A DNA stretch of 64,000 nucleotides from an uncultured Thalassolituus sp. (GTDB lineage: Bacteria > Pseudomonadota > Gammaproteobacteria > Pseudomonadales > Oceanobacteraceae): the NCBI GenBank assembly GCA_913061435.1, contig CAJXUK010000007.1:1-64000 (forward strand). Direction: 5' to 3'. Position 1 is the stretch's first letter. The number at the start of each line of letters is the position of its first letter. The position numbers and the translations under genes were made by a program. Below, one piece after another: positions 8,647 through 18,106 of the stretch. The notes beneath the pieces are model-generated. The model saw nothing but the letters and a program-made list of their open reading frames with translations, ran no database searches and was not told the origin of the DNA.

Positions 8647-9393
8647 TCATGATTTATCGGTGAGCTTATCTACCGATCCTAATATGCCTCGTAACATGCG
8701 TAATTCTTTGGCGTTGGGTTTGGCTCGGGCAAACATTTGCTGCAAGCGTTTCATCGCTTCACCCGGGTGATTTTTCACTAAAAAACCGGTATCCGACAGA
8801 GTGTTTTCTAAGTGTTGGTAAAAACGCTCCAAATCAATTTGGCTGGCGTATTCTTCACCCTCGTTGGAGGTTTCAAGCAGTTCGTCGCGATGCAAACCAA
8901 ATTGTTTAAATAATTCGTAGCTGACTATCTGAACAGCCGAGCCGATATTTAACACGTCGTATTCTGGGTTGCCGGGTATATAAAGTAATTGTTGGCACAT
9001 TTCGAGTTGTTCGTTGCTTAGCCCCATGCGTTCGCGGCCAAAGACGATGGCGATTTTCTCTTTAGGGTTGTCGTTTATCCAGCTTGCGGCTTCTTCGGCG
9101 GTCACTTGCGGGCGTGTGTAATTGCGCTTTCGGGCGCTGGTGGCGAAGACTTGCGTACAGTCGGCAATGGCTTCGGGCAGGGTTTGCACAACAGTGGCGT
9201 TGTCTAATACGTCTAATGCCCCTGCCGCGCGGTTGCTGGCTTCTTCTGCTGGGTATTCTCTTGGGTCTACCAAATACAATTCATTCAGTCCCATGGTTTT
9301 CATGGCACGGGCAATCGCGCCGATGTTGCCAGGGTGGTAGGTTTGTACTAAAACAATGCGGATTGAATTTAGGATAGTATTGGCAGCGCTCAC
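8647..9393 (-). CDS. trmJ: tRNA (cytidine/uridine-32 2'-O) methyltransferase TrmJ
   Basis: A SPOUT-class methyltransferase that 2'-O-methylates position 32 of the tRNA anticodon loop. The N-terminus 'RIVLVQTYHPGNIGAIARAM' is the typical opening. The SAM-binding knot is seen as 'IAIVFGRERMGLSNEQL' and 'YIPGNPEYDVLNIGSAVQIV' (about residues 125-180). A C-terminal helical extension of about 80 residues marks TrmJ and not the short TrmL. It lies 60 bases downstream of dapE's start, separately transcribed on the same strand, and diverges from hpt. Confidence 0.92.
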   Translation of the reverse strand: MSAANTILNSIRIVLVQTYHPGNIGAIARAMKTMGLNELYLVDPREYPAEEASNRAAGALDVLDNATVVQTLPEAIADCTQVFATSARKRNYTRPQVTAEEAASWINDNPKEKIAIVFGRERMGLSNEQLEMCQQLLYIPGNPEYDVLNIGSAVQIVSYELFKQFGLHRDELLETSNEGEEYASQIDLERFYQHLENTLSDTGFLVKNHPGEAMKRLQQMFARAKPNAKELRMLRGILGSVDKLTDKS

Positions 9394-9511
9394 TGGCGAA
9401 TTCCTATTTAAATAAACTTGTGGTTAAAACATTTGGTAAAAATTTCTTAAATGGTATCATAGGCTGCTTTACATAATCATATAATCACACTACCGATTAG
9501 GAAGCCTCTTG

Positions 9512-10075
9512 ATGAGCGAATCTCTGACTTTAGACCAGTTGAACCAAATAATGGCAGACGCAGATCTGTTAAAATCTAAGGAAGAAATTGATGTTGCTTT
9601 AGATCAGTTGGCTGTAGATATCACCGAACGTCTATCAAACAGCCAGCCTGTGGTGTATTCCATCATGAATGGCGGTCTTATTTTTGCCGGATCTTTATTG
9701 CCTCGTTTAAATTTCCCATTAGAAGTGGGTTATATGCACGCTACTCGCTATCGTGGTGAAACCAAAGGGCAGTCAGATTTACAATGGCAGGCATTGCCTT
9801 CTTGCCCTATGGAAGGCCGTACGGTTTTGATTTTGGACGATATCTTTGACGAAGGTAATACCTTGGCAGAAGTGGTTGAAGCCTGTAAAGCGCAAGGTGC
9901 TAAAGAAGTGGTTACCGCGGTTATGATCAACAAGGTTCACGAGCGCAAGAACACCAATTTACAAGTTGATTTTTATGGTGTGGATGTTGAAGACCGTTTC
10001 TTGTTTGGTTTTGGTATGGATTACCGTGGTTACTGGCGTAATGCGAATGGTATTTATGCCGTTAAAGGCATGTAA
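9512..10075 (+). CDS. hpt: Hypoxanthine-guanine phosphoribosyltransferase
   Basis: A type-I phosphoribosyltransferase for purine salvage, joining hypoxanthine or guanine to PRPP. The PRPP loop is clear: 'VLILDDIFDEGNTLAEV' near residue 110. The N-terminal 'VVYSIMNGGLIFAGSLLPRL' and the C-terminal 'DVEDRFLFGFGMDYRG' base-binding loop match the Pseudomonas-type enzyme. The TTG immediately upstream is rejected because the ATG at 9512 follows a TAGGAAG ribosome site at normal spacing. It is monocistronic, with a strong terminator after it. Confidence 0.92.
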   Translation: MSESLTLDQLNQIMADADLLKSKEEIDVALDQLAVDITERLSNSQPVVYSIMNGGLIFAGSLLPRLNFPLEVGYMHATRYRGETKGQSDLQWQALPSCPMEGRTVLILDDIFDEGNTLAEVVEACKAQGAKEVVTAVMINKVHERKNTNLQVDFYGVDVEDRFLFGFGMDYRGYWRNANGIYAVKGM

Positions 10076-10131
10076 CTGTTATCTAGCTCGCACAAAAACA
10101 GAAATCTAAAGTAAAACTTGTAATATCAGAT

Positions 10132-10164
10132 AAAGCAGCTACGGAAACCGAGCTGCTTTTTTTT
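10132..10164 (+). terminator. Rho-independent terminator after hpt
   Basis: The stem AAGCAGCT/AGCTGCTT is extended by CGG/CCG inside the loop and followed by a run of eight Ts. It lies about 57 bases after the hpt stop. Confidence 0.9.
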
Positions 10165-10427
10165 ACTTTAATTTTAGGTCCGCCACTCTGATTTATTAAC
10201 TAAAAACATAATATCAATAAAGCGCTAGTTTAATCTTTCTTTTTTTAGCTACATGGTTATTATATTCAGAACAACAGTTCACGGATAAAATTTCTAATAT
10301 CGACTAACCTATAATAATGCATTATTAACTCAGTGTAATTAAAGCGGATTTAGGTGTGATTTTGGGATAAAAGAGCTAATAAAATTAACAACAAAACAAT
10401 ACTCAATACTCTACAAGGTAGTTAACA
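10165..10427. other. Upstream region of the fatty acyl reductase
   Basis: AT-rich intergenic DNA between the hpt terminator and the acyl reductase. An AAGGTAG ribosome site sits about 7 bases before the ATG at 10428. No gene or clear operator is seen. The promoter presumably lies here, but I cannot place a convincing -35/-10 pair. Confidence 0.5.
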
Positions 10428-12413
10428 ATGAATTATTTCTTAACCGGTGGAACCGGCTTTATTGGTCGTTTTCTAATTGAAAAACTGATCGCCCGTGGTG
10501 GCACGGTTCACTTATTGGTGCGTGAGCAATCGCAATTTAAGTTAGATTCTATCAGAGAGCGCTGTGGCGTTGATGATACTCGAGTGAAAGCGGTTATCGG
10601 TGATCTCACTAGTAACAACCTCGGTATCGATAGCAGCACTTTAAAAGAATTATCTGGCAATATTGATCACTTTTTTCATTTGGCTGCTGTTTACGATATG
10701 GGCGCAGATGAAGAAGCGCAGCTAGCGACAAACGTTGATGGCACCCGCGAAGCAATAAATGTAGCAGATGCTATAAAGGCAAAACATTTCCATCACGTTT
10801 CATCGATCGCGGCTGCAGGCTTGTTTAAAGGCACTTTCCGTGAAGATATGTTTGAAGAAGCCGGAAAGATGGATCATCCGTATTTAATGACCAAGCATGA
10901 ATCTGAAAAAGTCGTGCGTGAAGAGTGTAAAGTACCTTATCGTATTTATCGTCCTGGTATGGTTATTGGCCATTCTGAAACAGGCGCAATCGATAAAATT
11001 GATGGCCCTTATTACTTCTTTAAAATGATTCAAAAAATCCGTCGTGCCTTGCCACAATGGATGCCAACCATGGGTGTAGAAGGCGGCCGTTTAAACATTG
11101 TACCGGTTGATTATGTTGTTAACGCCATGGATCACATCGCTCATGCCGATGGTGAAGACGGTAAGTGTTTCCACTTGGTCGACCCAGATCCTTATAAAGT
11201 GGGTGAAGTTCTTAATATCTTTAGCGAAGCCGGCCATGCTCCACAAATGGGCTTGCGTATCGATTCGCGTATGTTTGGTTTTATTCCAGCATTTATTCGC
11301 CAAAGCTTAAAAAATCTTCCGCCAGTAAAACGTTTTGTTAGTGCGTTCTTAGATGACATGGGCATTCCACGTTCGGTGGTTTCTTTCTTAAATTACCCAA
11401 CTCGTTTTGATTCTCGCGAAACCGAGCGTGTCTTAAACGGTACGGGTATTGAAGTGCCTCGCCTACCTAGCTATGCGCCGGTTATTTGGGATTTTTGGGA
11501 ACGCAATTTAGATCCAGATTTATTTAAAGACCATACTCTTAAAGGCCGTGTTAAGGGCAAGGTGTGCGTGATTACCGGTGCAACTTCTGGTATTGGTTTG
11601 GCAACAGCTGAAAAACTCGCTGAAGCTGGTGCAATCTTGGTAATCGGTGCTCGTACTAAAGAAACATTAGACGAAGTAGCCGAATCGTTACGTGAAAAAG
11701 GTGGCAATATTCACCCTTATCAATGTGATTTTTCTGATATGGATGATTGTGATCGCTTTGTTAAGGCGGTTTTAGACGACCATGGTCATGTCGACTTGCT
11801 AATTAACAATGCGGGCCGTTCAATTCGTCGTTCGCTATCATTGTCGTTTGATCGCTTTCACGATTTTGAGCGCACCATGCAGCTAAACTATTTTGGTTCG
11901 GTGCGCTTGATTATGGGTTTTGCGCCTTCAATGCTTGAGCACAAAAGTGGCCATGTTATTAATATTTCATCGATTGGTGTATTAACTAACGCCCCGCGTT
12001 TTTCGGCGTATGTTGCCTCTAAATCTGCTTTGGATTCATTTAGCCGCTGCGCCGCAGCTGAGTGGTCAGATAAAAATGTGAAATTTACCACCATTAATAT
12101 GCCGTTGGTTAAAACGCCAATGATTGCACCTACTAAAATCTATGATTCGGTACCGACGCTCTCTCCTGAAGAAGCTGCCGATCTAATTGCCCACGCTATT
12201 ATTGAACGTCCTAAGCGTGTTGCGACAAGATTGGGTACATTTGCTCAGGTATTACATGCTATTGCGCCTAAAATTGGTGAAATTGTTATGAATACAGGCT
12301 ATCGCATGTTCCCTGACTCGCCTTTAGGTGAAGATGGCAAGCCTGCTAAAAAGCAAAAAGTGTCTTCAGAGCAAGTGGCATTTGCTGCGGTTATGCGTGG
12401 TATCCACTGGTAG
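10428..12413 (+). CDS. Two-domain fatty acyl-CoA reductase (FAR, wax-ester type)
   Basis: This is a fusion of two short-chain dehydrogenase-like Rossmann domains. The first starts 'YFLTGGTGFIGRFL' and has its YxxxK active site at residues 152-156 ('YLMTK'). The second starts near residue 380 with 'VCVITGATSGIG', then 'NNAGRS' and a second catalytic pair in 'SAYVASKSAL'. The 661-residue length and architecture match the Marinobacter enzyme Maqu_2507 as I recall it, which reduces acyl-CoA through the aldehyde to fatty alcohol with NADPH. The alcohol would feed wax-ester synthesis. No wax synthase is in this window. It has its own terminator. The adjoining TetR/exporter operon may be functionally linked. 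Confidence 0.88.
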   Translation: MNYFLTGGTGFIGRFLIEKLIARGGTVHLLVREQSQFKLDSIRERCGVDDTRVKAVIGDLTSNNLGIDSSTLKELSGNIDHFFHLAAVYDMGADEEAQLATNVDGTREAINVADAIKAKHFHHVSSIAAAGLFKGTFREDMFEEAGKMDHPYLMTKHESEKVVREECKVPYRIYRPGMVIGHSETGAIDKIDGPYYFFKMIQKIRRALPQWMPTMGVEGGRLNIVPVDYVVNAMDHIAHADGEDGKCFHLVDPDPYKVGEVLNIFSEAGHAPQMGLRIDSRMFGFIPAFIRQSLKNLPPVKRFVSAFLDDMGIPRSVVSFLNYPTRFDSRETERVLNGTGIEVPRLPSYAPVIWDFWERNLDPDLFKDHTLKGRVKGKVCVITGATSGIGLATAEKLAEAGAILVIGARTKETLDEVAESLREKGGNIHPYQCDFSDMDDCDRFVKAVLDDHGHVDLLINNAGRSIRRSLSLSFDRFHDFERTMQLNYFGSVRLIMGFAPSMLEHKSGHVINISSIGVLTNAPRFSAYVASKSALDSFSRCAAAEWSDKNVKFTTINMPLVKTPMIAPTKIYDSVPTLSPEEAADLIAHAIIERPKRVATRLGTFAQVLHAIAPKIGEIVMNTGYRMFPDSPLGEDGKPAKKQKVSSEQVAFAAVMRGIHW

Positions 12414-12448
12414 GGTTTCTTTAAGCTCAGCTTATAAGCCTTAATTAG

Positions 12449-12483
12449 AAAGCCCGAGTTTTTATGACTCGGGCTTTTTTTAT
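12449..12483 (+). terminator. Rho-independent terminator after the acyl reductase
   Basis: A perfect AAGCCCGAGT/ACTCGGGCTT stem with loop TTTTATG, followed by a T run. It separates the reductase transcript from the tetR operon. Confidence 0.92.
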
Positions 12484-12536
12484 GGGGCTGAATAATTTGA
12501 AAATCTATTTGCCAAATTAATAAAAAACCCTCATTA

Positions 12537-12566
12537 TGACGATTCGTCAAAATTGACGAATCGTCA
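12537..12566. promoter_or_regulatory. Palindromic operator upstream of the tetR-type gene
   Basis: A perfect inverted repeat, TGACGATTCGTCAA followed after two bases by TTGACGAATCGTCA, 45 bases before the TetR-family start codon. Its size and symmetry fit a TetR dimer site with nested half-sites, suggesting autoregulation of the repressor and its downstream exporter operon. The protein-site pairing is inferred from position only. Confidence 0.8.
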
Positions 12567-12610
12567 TTTAATGTGCTGGTGTATATATGCACACAAAAGT
12601 AGGGTAACCA

Positions 12611-13339
12611 ATGAGTTTGTCGAAGAGCGAACAGAAAAAAGCCGATCGTGAGCAAGAGCTACTGGATCTTGCTGTCGCCATTCTTAATGAAGAAGGCTTT
12701 GCTGCACTGACTTTAGAGAAACTGACGGCCAAATCTAACTATTCTAAAGGCACCATTTACAATCACTTTTCTAGTAAAGAAGATTGCCTATTAGCTTTAA
12801 GCGTTCGGGCAGTGGATTCTATTATTAAGCTGTTTTTAAGAGCGCTGCAGTTTGATGGCAAGTTACGAGAAAAAGCCGTTGCTATTCATTATGCCTATCA
12901 GTTATATGCGCGCCTAGAACCCACATTATTTATGACGGTTTTAAACAGTAAAGCTCCGGGCATGCGAGAAAAAACTTCTGCTGAAAGAAGAGAGACATTA
13001 GATTCTTTAGAAACAACGATTAACGCCTTTAGTGATCAAATGTTTCGTAATGCAATTACTAATGGCGACCTAGAATTACCCTCTCACTTATCTATCGAAA
13101 CTTTATATTTTTCTAATTGGGCGATGTCGTTTGGTACCAATATGCTGGTATTAACGGCACCGGAAGCTCGCTTAGTAAACCGTTTAAACTCCAATACCTT
13201 GTTATTACAAAATATCAGTATTTTGATGGATGGGATGAATTGGAAACCCTTATCCAAAGATTGGAATTATCAAAAGACTTGGCAGCGTGTAGAAGAAGAA
13301 ATTTTTGCTAAAGATGTGCTGCTAATAAAACAACCGTAA
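12611..13339 (+). CDS. TetR-family transcriptional regulator
   Basis: The N-terminal helix-turn-helix is typical of TetR repressors: 'LLDLAVAILNEEGFAALTLE' and 'AKSNYSKGTIYNHFSSKEDC' at about residues 17-60. The remaining 180 residues form the ligand-binding helical domain, including 'AYQLYARLEPTLFMTVL', and are not conserved enough to guess an inducer. It follows a perfect palindrome in its own promoter and precedes an MMPL exporter, a LolA-like protein and an outer-membrane barrel on the same strand. I infer that it represses this export operon in response to a lipid or other hydrophobic ligand. An AGGGT ribosome site precedes the ATG. Confidence 0.88.
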   Translation: MSLSKSEQKKADREQELLDLAVAILNEEGFAALTLEKLTAKSNYSKGTIYNHFSSKEDCLLALSVRAVDSIIKLFLRALQFDGKLREKAVAIHYAYQLYARLEPTLFMTVLNSKAPGMREKTSAERRETLDSLETTINAFSDQMFRNAITNGDLELPSHLSIETLYFSNWAMSFGTNMLVLTAPEARLVNRLNSNTLLLQNISILMDGMNWKPLSKDWNYQKTWQRVEEEIFAKDVLLIKQP

Positions 13340-13350
13340 AGCAAAAAAAT

Positions 13351-13393
<43 letters not shown>

Positions 13394-13402
13394 GGGTTAG
13401 AC

Positions 13403-15799
13403 ATGAATCAATATCAAAATAAAAATTTACGGAAAATATGGATAAACAGCATTGTTAACCACCCTTGGCTGATTATATTAATGGTTATTGCTATCGTTGC
13501 TGCAGTTTCTTATGGTGGCAAAAATCTGTATTTTCGTGCCGACTATAAGGTGTTTTTTGATAAAGATTTTCCTCAAATGCTTGCGCACGAAGAAATGCAG
13601 CGTTTGTTTAACAACAACGACAACGCCGCTCTCATTCTTGTGCCAAAAGAAGGCACTGTGTATACCGAGCCTATGCTAGGGTTACTCAAAGAGCTTACCG
13701 ACGAAGCTTGGCAAACACCGTTTTCAACCCGAGTTGATTCAATAACAAACTACCAGCATACCCGAGCAGAAGAAGATGATTTGGTAGTAGAAGACCTTAT
13801 TCTAGAGCGCGATGCCATTAATTCACAATCTATCGCCTTAACCCAGCAAGTTTCAACAACCGAACCGGCATTAGTTAATCGTCTTGTGTCCCCCGATGGT
13901 AAGGCGGCGGTGGTGAATATCACCATACAGCTACCAGATAAAGAAAACAGAACTGCTGAAATTATTGAAATTACCGAATACGTTAAGGCGATGACAGATC
14001 GTTATGCCGAAAAATACCCAAACGCTGAGTTTTATCATACCGGTATTATTTTATTAAATTACAGTTTTGCTACCGAAGGTCAAAAAGACATGCTGACCTT
14101 GGTGCCTAGTATGTACTTGTTAATCATCTTGATGCTTTCGGTTATGTTGCGCAGTATAACTGGCATGCTGATGACTTTAATTGTGATTCTTTTTAGCATT
14201 ACCGCCACCATGGGCACCGGAGGCTGGTTTGGGTATTTTTTATCGACCGGTACGATTAATGTTCCGATTGTGGTGATGACGCTGGCAGTCGCTGATTGTG
14301 TGCACCTAGTGGCGTCGGCTCAGTTTGCGATGCGCCAAGGAAAAACGCGCACCGAAGCGGTCAAGTTTGCTATGGATCTAAACTTAATGCCGGTGTTTAT
14401 TACCAGTGCGACCACTGCGATTGGTTTTTTGACCTTGATATTTTCTGAATCCCCCATATTGGCTGACTTTGGCGAGATGAGCGCCATGGGAGTAATGATT
14501 GCTTTTTTATTGTCTGTTAGCTTATTACCGGCATTAATGATGGTAATACCTATGCAGGTAAAAGCAGAGCCTGAACACCGCGGTGGTATGGAAAATTTAG
14601 CCGATTGGGTAATTAAGCATAATAAGAAAGTATTGCCAATCAGTGCTGCGCTGATGCTGTTTTTTGCTTGTTTAGTACCGTTGAATGAGATTAACGATGA
14701 ATCCACCAAGTACTTTGCCCCTTCAACGGACTTTCGCCAATCGGTAGATAAACAAGAAGAATTAATTTCTGGTATGTCGATTATTAATTGGGCGTTATTT
14801 AGTGATGAAGCGGGTGGTATTAATGATCCTAAATTTGTACAAGTAATTGCTGATTTTAGCGAATGGTTAAGAGCACAGCCAGAAGTGGATCATGTTGCGA
14901 CTATTGCCGATACGATCAAGCGTTTAAATAAAAGTATGAATGGCGATGATCAAGATTTTTATCGTTTACCGCAACAGCGCGAATTGAATGCTCAGTATTT
15001 ATTGATGTATGAGATGTCATTACCTTATGGATTGGATCTAACTAACCAGTTAAATATTGATAAATCTTCTACACGCATTGTTAGCACTCAGAAAAATTTA
15101 GGCAGCAAAGAATATGTGGAGTTAGAAGAGCGGGCTATGGCGTGGTTTGCCAGCCATGCACCGAGTATTCGTATGACGGCAGCCAGTTCTGGACTCATGT
15201 TCGCTCACATTGGCGAAACCAATATGGATAGCATGATTGTCAGCATGCTAGTTGCCTTAATATTGATTTCTGTGTTGCTTGTTTTTGCTTTGCGTTCTGT
15301 ACGTTTGGGTATGATTAGCTTAATTCCTAACATTGCACCTGCTGCGATTGGCTTTGGTATTTGGGCATTAATATCGGGTGAAATAAATCTTGGTTTGTCG
15401 GTTGTTGTCTCAATGACACTCGGTATTATCGTCGACGATACCGTACACTTCTTAAGTAAATATCAGCGCGCTCGCCAAGATGGAAATAATACCGAAGAAG
15501 CTATTCGTTATGCATTTTCTAGTGTGGGGCGTGCCATGACCATTACAACTCTTGTTTTATGTACCGGGTTTGCCTTGTTAACTCTTTCAGCGTTTCGTTT
15601 AAATGCCGATATGGGATTAGCTACCGCAATTATTATTTTTGTGGCTCTGGTTGTAGACTTTTTATTCTTGCCAGCATTTTTGTTACTGACGGATAAAGGC
15701 GTTTATTCAAAAAGTAAAATTGCTAACGATGCAGCAGATCAAAATACAAAAACTGAAAACGAAAAATCTGAATTACTTGATGTGTTAGTAAAAAATTAG
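13403..15799 (+). CDS. MMPL/RND-superfamily exporter
   Basis: An inner-membrane transporter of the MMPL (RND) superfamily. The two-repeat layout is clear: one N-terminal membrane helix, a large periplasmic loop, a cluster of about five helices beginning 'LTLVPSMYLLIILMLSVML', a second loop and a second cluster of five helices. The proton-relay region shows as 'TLAVADCVHLV' in the first half and 'TLGIIVDDTVHFL' in the second, with the expected acidic residues. At 798 residues it is the size of lipid exporters such as HpnN-type proteins, and smaller than AcrB. The following LolA-like and barrel genes suggest moving lipid or another hydrophobic compound to the outer membrane. Substrate unknown. 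Confidence 0.87.
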   Translation: MNQYQNKNLRKIWINSIVNHPWLIILMVIAIVAAVSYGGKNLYFRADYKVFFDKDFPQMLAHEEMQRLFNNNDNAALILVPKEGTVYTEPMLGLLKELTDEAWQTPFSTRVDSITNYQHTRAEEDDLVVEDLILERDAINSQSIALTQQVSTTEPALVNRLVSPDGKAAVVNITIQLPDKENRTAEIIEITEYVKAMTDRYAEKYPNAEFYHTGIILLNYSFATEGQKDMLTLVPSMYLLIILMLSVMLRSITGMLMTLIVILFSITATMGTGGWFGYFLSTGTINVPIVVMTLAVADCVHLVASAQFAMRQGKTRTEAVKFAMDLNLMPVFITSATTAIGFLTLIFSESPILADFGEMSAMGVMIAFLLSVSLLPALMMVIPMQVKAEPEHRGGMENLADWVIKHNKKVLPISAALMLFFACLVPLNEINDESTKYFAPSTDFRQSVDKQEELISGMSIINWALFSDEAGGINDPKFVQVIADFSEWLRAQPEVDHVATIADTIKRLNKSMNGDDQDFYRLPQQRELNAQYLLMYEMSLPYGLDLTNQLNIDKSSTRIVSTQKNLGSKEYVELEERAMAWFASHAPSIRMTAASSGLMFAHIGETNMDSMIVSMLVALILISVLLVFALRSVRLGMISLIPNIAPAAIGFGIWALISGEINLGLSVVVSMTLGIIVDDTVHFLSKYQRARQDGNNTEEAIRYAFSSVGRAMTITTLVLCTGFALLTLSAFRLNADMGLATAIIIFVALVVDFLFLPAFLLLTDKGVYSKSKIANDAADQNTKTENEKSELLDVLVKN

Positions 15800-15878
15800 C
15801 AAAAAAATAAATAATGAAATAAACAGAAAATACACAGAAAATAAATATAAAAATTACTTTTAAATTAGGAGTTATCTT

Positions 15879-16706
15879 ATGAATGCATTAACCAAGTTAA
15901 CCAGTGCAATGGCGGCAACATTTGTATTAACCGCTGCGATCAATGTTCAGGCTGAAACCAGCGCTGCTTTTGATATCACTGGGTTGTCGGCTGAAGATAA
16001 AGGCTTAGCTATTGCCAAAGAGCGTAAAAACCGTGACCTAGGGTGGGGCGATTCTACCTCTAATGTGATAATGACATTGCGAAATTCTCAGGGAGAAGAA
16101 AGCATTCGTGAAATGCGCATGAAGTCATTAGAAGTAAACGACGATGGCGATAAAGGCTTAACTATTTTTGATAAGCCCAGAGACGTTAAGGGTACTGCAT
16201 TTTTAACCTTCTCTCATGTTGATAAGGCCGATGACCAGTGGTTGTATTTACCGGCATTAAAACGAGTGAAGCGTATTTCTTCTCGTAACAAATCAGGCCC
16301 CTTTATGGGCAGTGAATTTTCTTATGAAGATTTAAGTTCTTTTGAAGTTGAAAAATATAGCTTTAAGTTTTTAGCTGAAGAAACTGTGAACGGTGTAGCA
16401 ACTTACAAAATTGAACAAATTCCTACCGATAAAAATTCGGGCTATACCCGCCAAGTTGTCTGGTTAGATCAAGAACATTTACGCGGCCAGCAAGTGGATT
16501 TTTACGATCGTAAAAAATCGCTATTAAAAACCTTAACCTTTTCTGATTATAGTCTGCACTTGGATAAATACTGGCGTCCGATGAAGATGAACATGGTCAA
16601 TCATCAAACTAAAAAGAGCACCGAGTTAAATACGACTTCACTAGAATTTAGAACAGGGTTAAAAGATTCTGACTTTAATAAAGCAACGCTAAAACGTGCA
16701 CGCTAG
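15879..16706 (+). CDS. LolA-like outer-membrane lipoprotein-sorting family protein
   Basis: A periplasmic protein with a signal peptide ('TFVLTAAINVQA', cleavage near residue 25). The mature part reads as a LolA/LppX-type half-barrel. Family hallmarks include 'WLYLPALKRVKRISSRNKSG', 'GSEFSYEDLSSF' and 'VVWLDQEHLRGQQVDFYDR'. Such proteins are encoded beside MMPL exporters and are proposed to carry lipids across the periplasm. It has a good TTAGGAG ribosome site and follows the exporter by 80 AT-rich bases. It is not the housekeeping LolA, which is smaller and lies elsewhere. Confidence 0.85.
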   Translation: MNALTKLTSAMAATFVLTAAINVQAETSAAFDITGLSAEDKGLAIAKERKNRDLGWGDSTSNVIMTLRNSQGEESIREMRMKSLEVNDDGDKGLTIFDKPRDVKGTAFLTFSHVDKADDQWLYLPALKRVKRISSRNKSGPFMGSEFSYEDLSSFEVEKYSFKFLAEETVNGVATYKIEQIPTDKNSGYTRQVVWLDQEHLRGQQVDFYDRKKSLLKTLTFSDYSLHLDKYWRPMKMNMVNHQTKKSTELNTTSLEFRTGLKDSDFNKATLKRAR

Positions 16707-16715
16707 GGAGTCTTT

Positions 16716-17972
16716 ATGATTAAAAAGAATTTATTCGTCGCTTCTGCCTTATTGCTTGCACAACTTGGCCAGGCTGCTGAGTTTGAATTGAGTGGCTATG
16801 TGGGGCTTGAATGGCGAGAGCATTTTGAGCAAGGGCAGTTTGATTCTCCCGCTGCTAAGCAGGCAGATCGTCAAATAGGTTTAACCCTAGAGCCAGAAAT
16901 GGTGTGGTCGTTAGCTGATGGTGAGCAGACCGTCGTATTTAAGCCGTATGCCCGCCTAGACAGCGCTGACGATGAGCGTACTCATGGCGATATTCGTGAA
17001 TTGTCGTGGATGACGTATGGCGACGATTGGGAAATAACCGCCGGTATTTCAAAAGTATACTGGGGCGTAACTGAGTCTCAGCATTTGGTTGATATTATTA
17101 ACCAAACCGATTTTGTTGAAGCGCCAGATGGCGAAGATAAGCTGGGTCAGCCGATGATTAAATTGAGTGCGATTCGTGATTGGGGCACGGTGACAGGTTT
17201 TGTGTTGCCGGGCTTTCGCGAACGTACTTTTCCCGGTGAAGAAGGTCGTTTTAGAACCGCTTTGCCTATGGCAATAAACGATGCTGAATATCAAGCGGGT
17301 GAAGAAGATGCTCACGTTGATTATGCGCTGCGTTGGAACCATACCCTCGGCGATTATGATGTGGGTTTGTCGTGGTTTAATGGTACTAGCCGAGATCCTT
17401 TGTTTGTTCCTAATAATACGGGTACAGAAATACTGCCGTTTTACGCACAAATTAATCAGTTAGGAGTCGATGCACAGGCCACCTTAGGGTCTTGGTTATG
17501 GAAATTTGAAGGTATTGTTCGCAGTTATGACAAGTCGGTAAAAAATACCTTTAAGATATTAGGCGATCAGTATAATCAAAACTTAGGCGCTGAAGATTAC
17601 AGTGCAGCTACCGGTGGTTTTGAATACACTTTTTATGGGCCACTTGGAACGGTCTGGGATTGGGGCGTGTTGGCAGAATATCAATACGACTCTCGTGAAG
17701 ATGCGTCGATTGCTATTGGTCAAAACGATCTGTTTTTAGGCAGCCGTATTGGCTTTAATGATACCGCTTCCAGTGAATTATTAGCGGGTATTAGTCAAGA
17801 TTTAGACCACAACAATACCCATAGCTTGGTTGTAGAATATGCAACGCGCTTAGATGGCGGTATTACTTTGAATATTGATGGCTTTGTTTTGCTTTCGGAT
17901 GAACCTGATAATATTAGCCACACATTTAAGCGCGATGATTATTTGCAAATTAGCCTGAATTATTTCTTTTAA
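16716..17972 (+). CDS. Outer-membrane beta-barrel protein of the exporter operon
   Basis: A signal peptide (cleavage after 'LGQAA', near residue 21) precedes many amphipathic beta strands rich in aromatic residues, and the chain ends with an outer-membrane targeting signal ('LQISLNYFF'). It is separated by 9 bases, with an AGGGAG ribosome site, from the LolA-like gene, so it is the last gene of that operon. I cannot assign it to a named porin class. It resembles hypothetical barrels found beside MMPL and LolA-like genes in marine gammaproteobacteria. The proposed role is an outer-membrane partner for the exported substrate. Confidence 0.78.
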   Translation: MIKKNLFVASALLLAQLGQAAEFELSGYVGLEWREHFEQGQFDSPAAKQADRQIGLTLEPEMVWSLADGEQTVVFKPYARLDSADDERTHGDIRELSWMTYGDDWEITAGISKVYWGVTESQHLVDIINQTDFVEAPDGEDKLGQPMIKLSAIRDWGTVTGFVLPGFRERTFPGEEGRFRTALPMAINDAEYQAGEEDAHVDYALRWNHTLGDYDVGLSWFNGTSRDPLFVPNNTGTEILPFYAQINQLGVDAQATLGSWLWKFEGIVRSYDKSVKNTFKILGDQYNQNLGAEDYSAATGGFEYTFYGPLGTVWDWGVLAEYQYDSREDASIAIGQNDLFLGSRIGFNDTASSELLAGISQDLDHNNTHSLVVEYATRLDGGITLNIDGFVLLSDEPDNISHTFKRDDYLQISLNYFF

Positions 17973-18106
17973 CCAGTGTCTCTTATACAGACGGGCATTA
18001 AATGGGCGATAACCTTTGCCATTGGTCAGGTTGCGTAAAAAATATTCTCATTTAGTGCTCTCTGATTCATAATGCCGATAACCCAAAATCAAGGATAAGC
18101 GCGGCT

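Noticed and set aside
11091-11310. Open frames on both strands inside the acyl reductase gene
   Set aside because: They are shadows of the clear 661-residue coding frame, with no ribosome site and no recognisable product.
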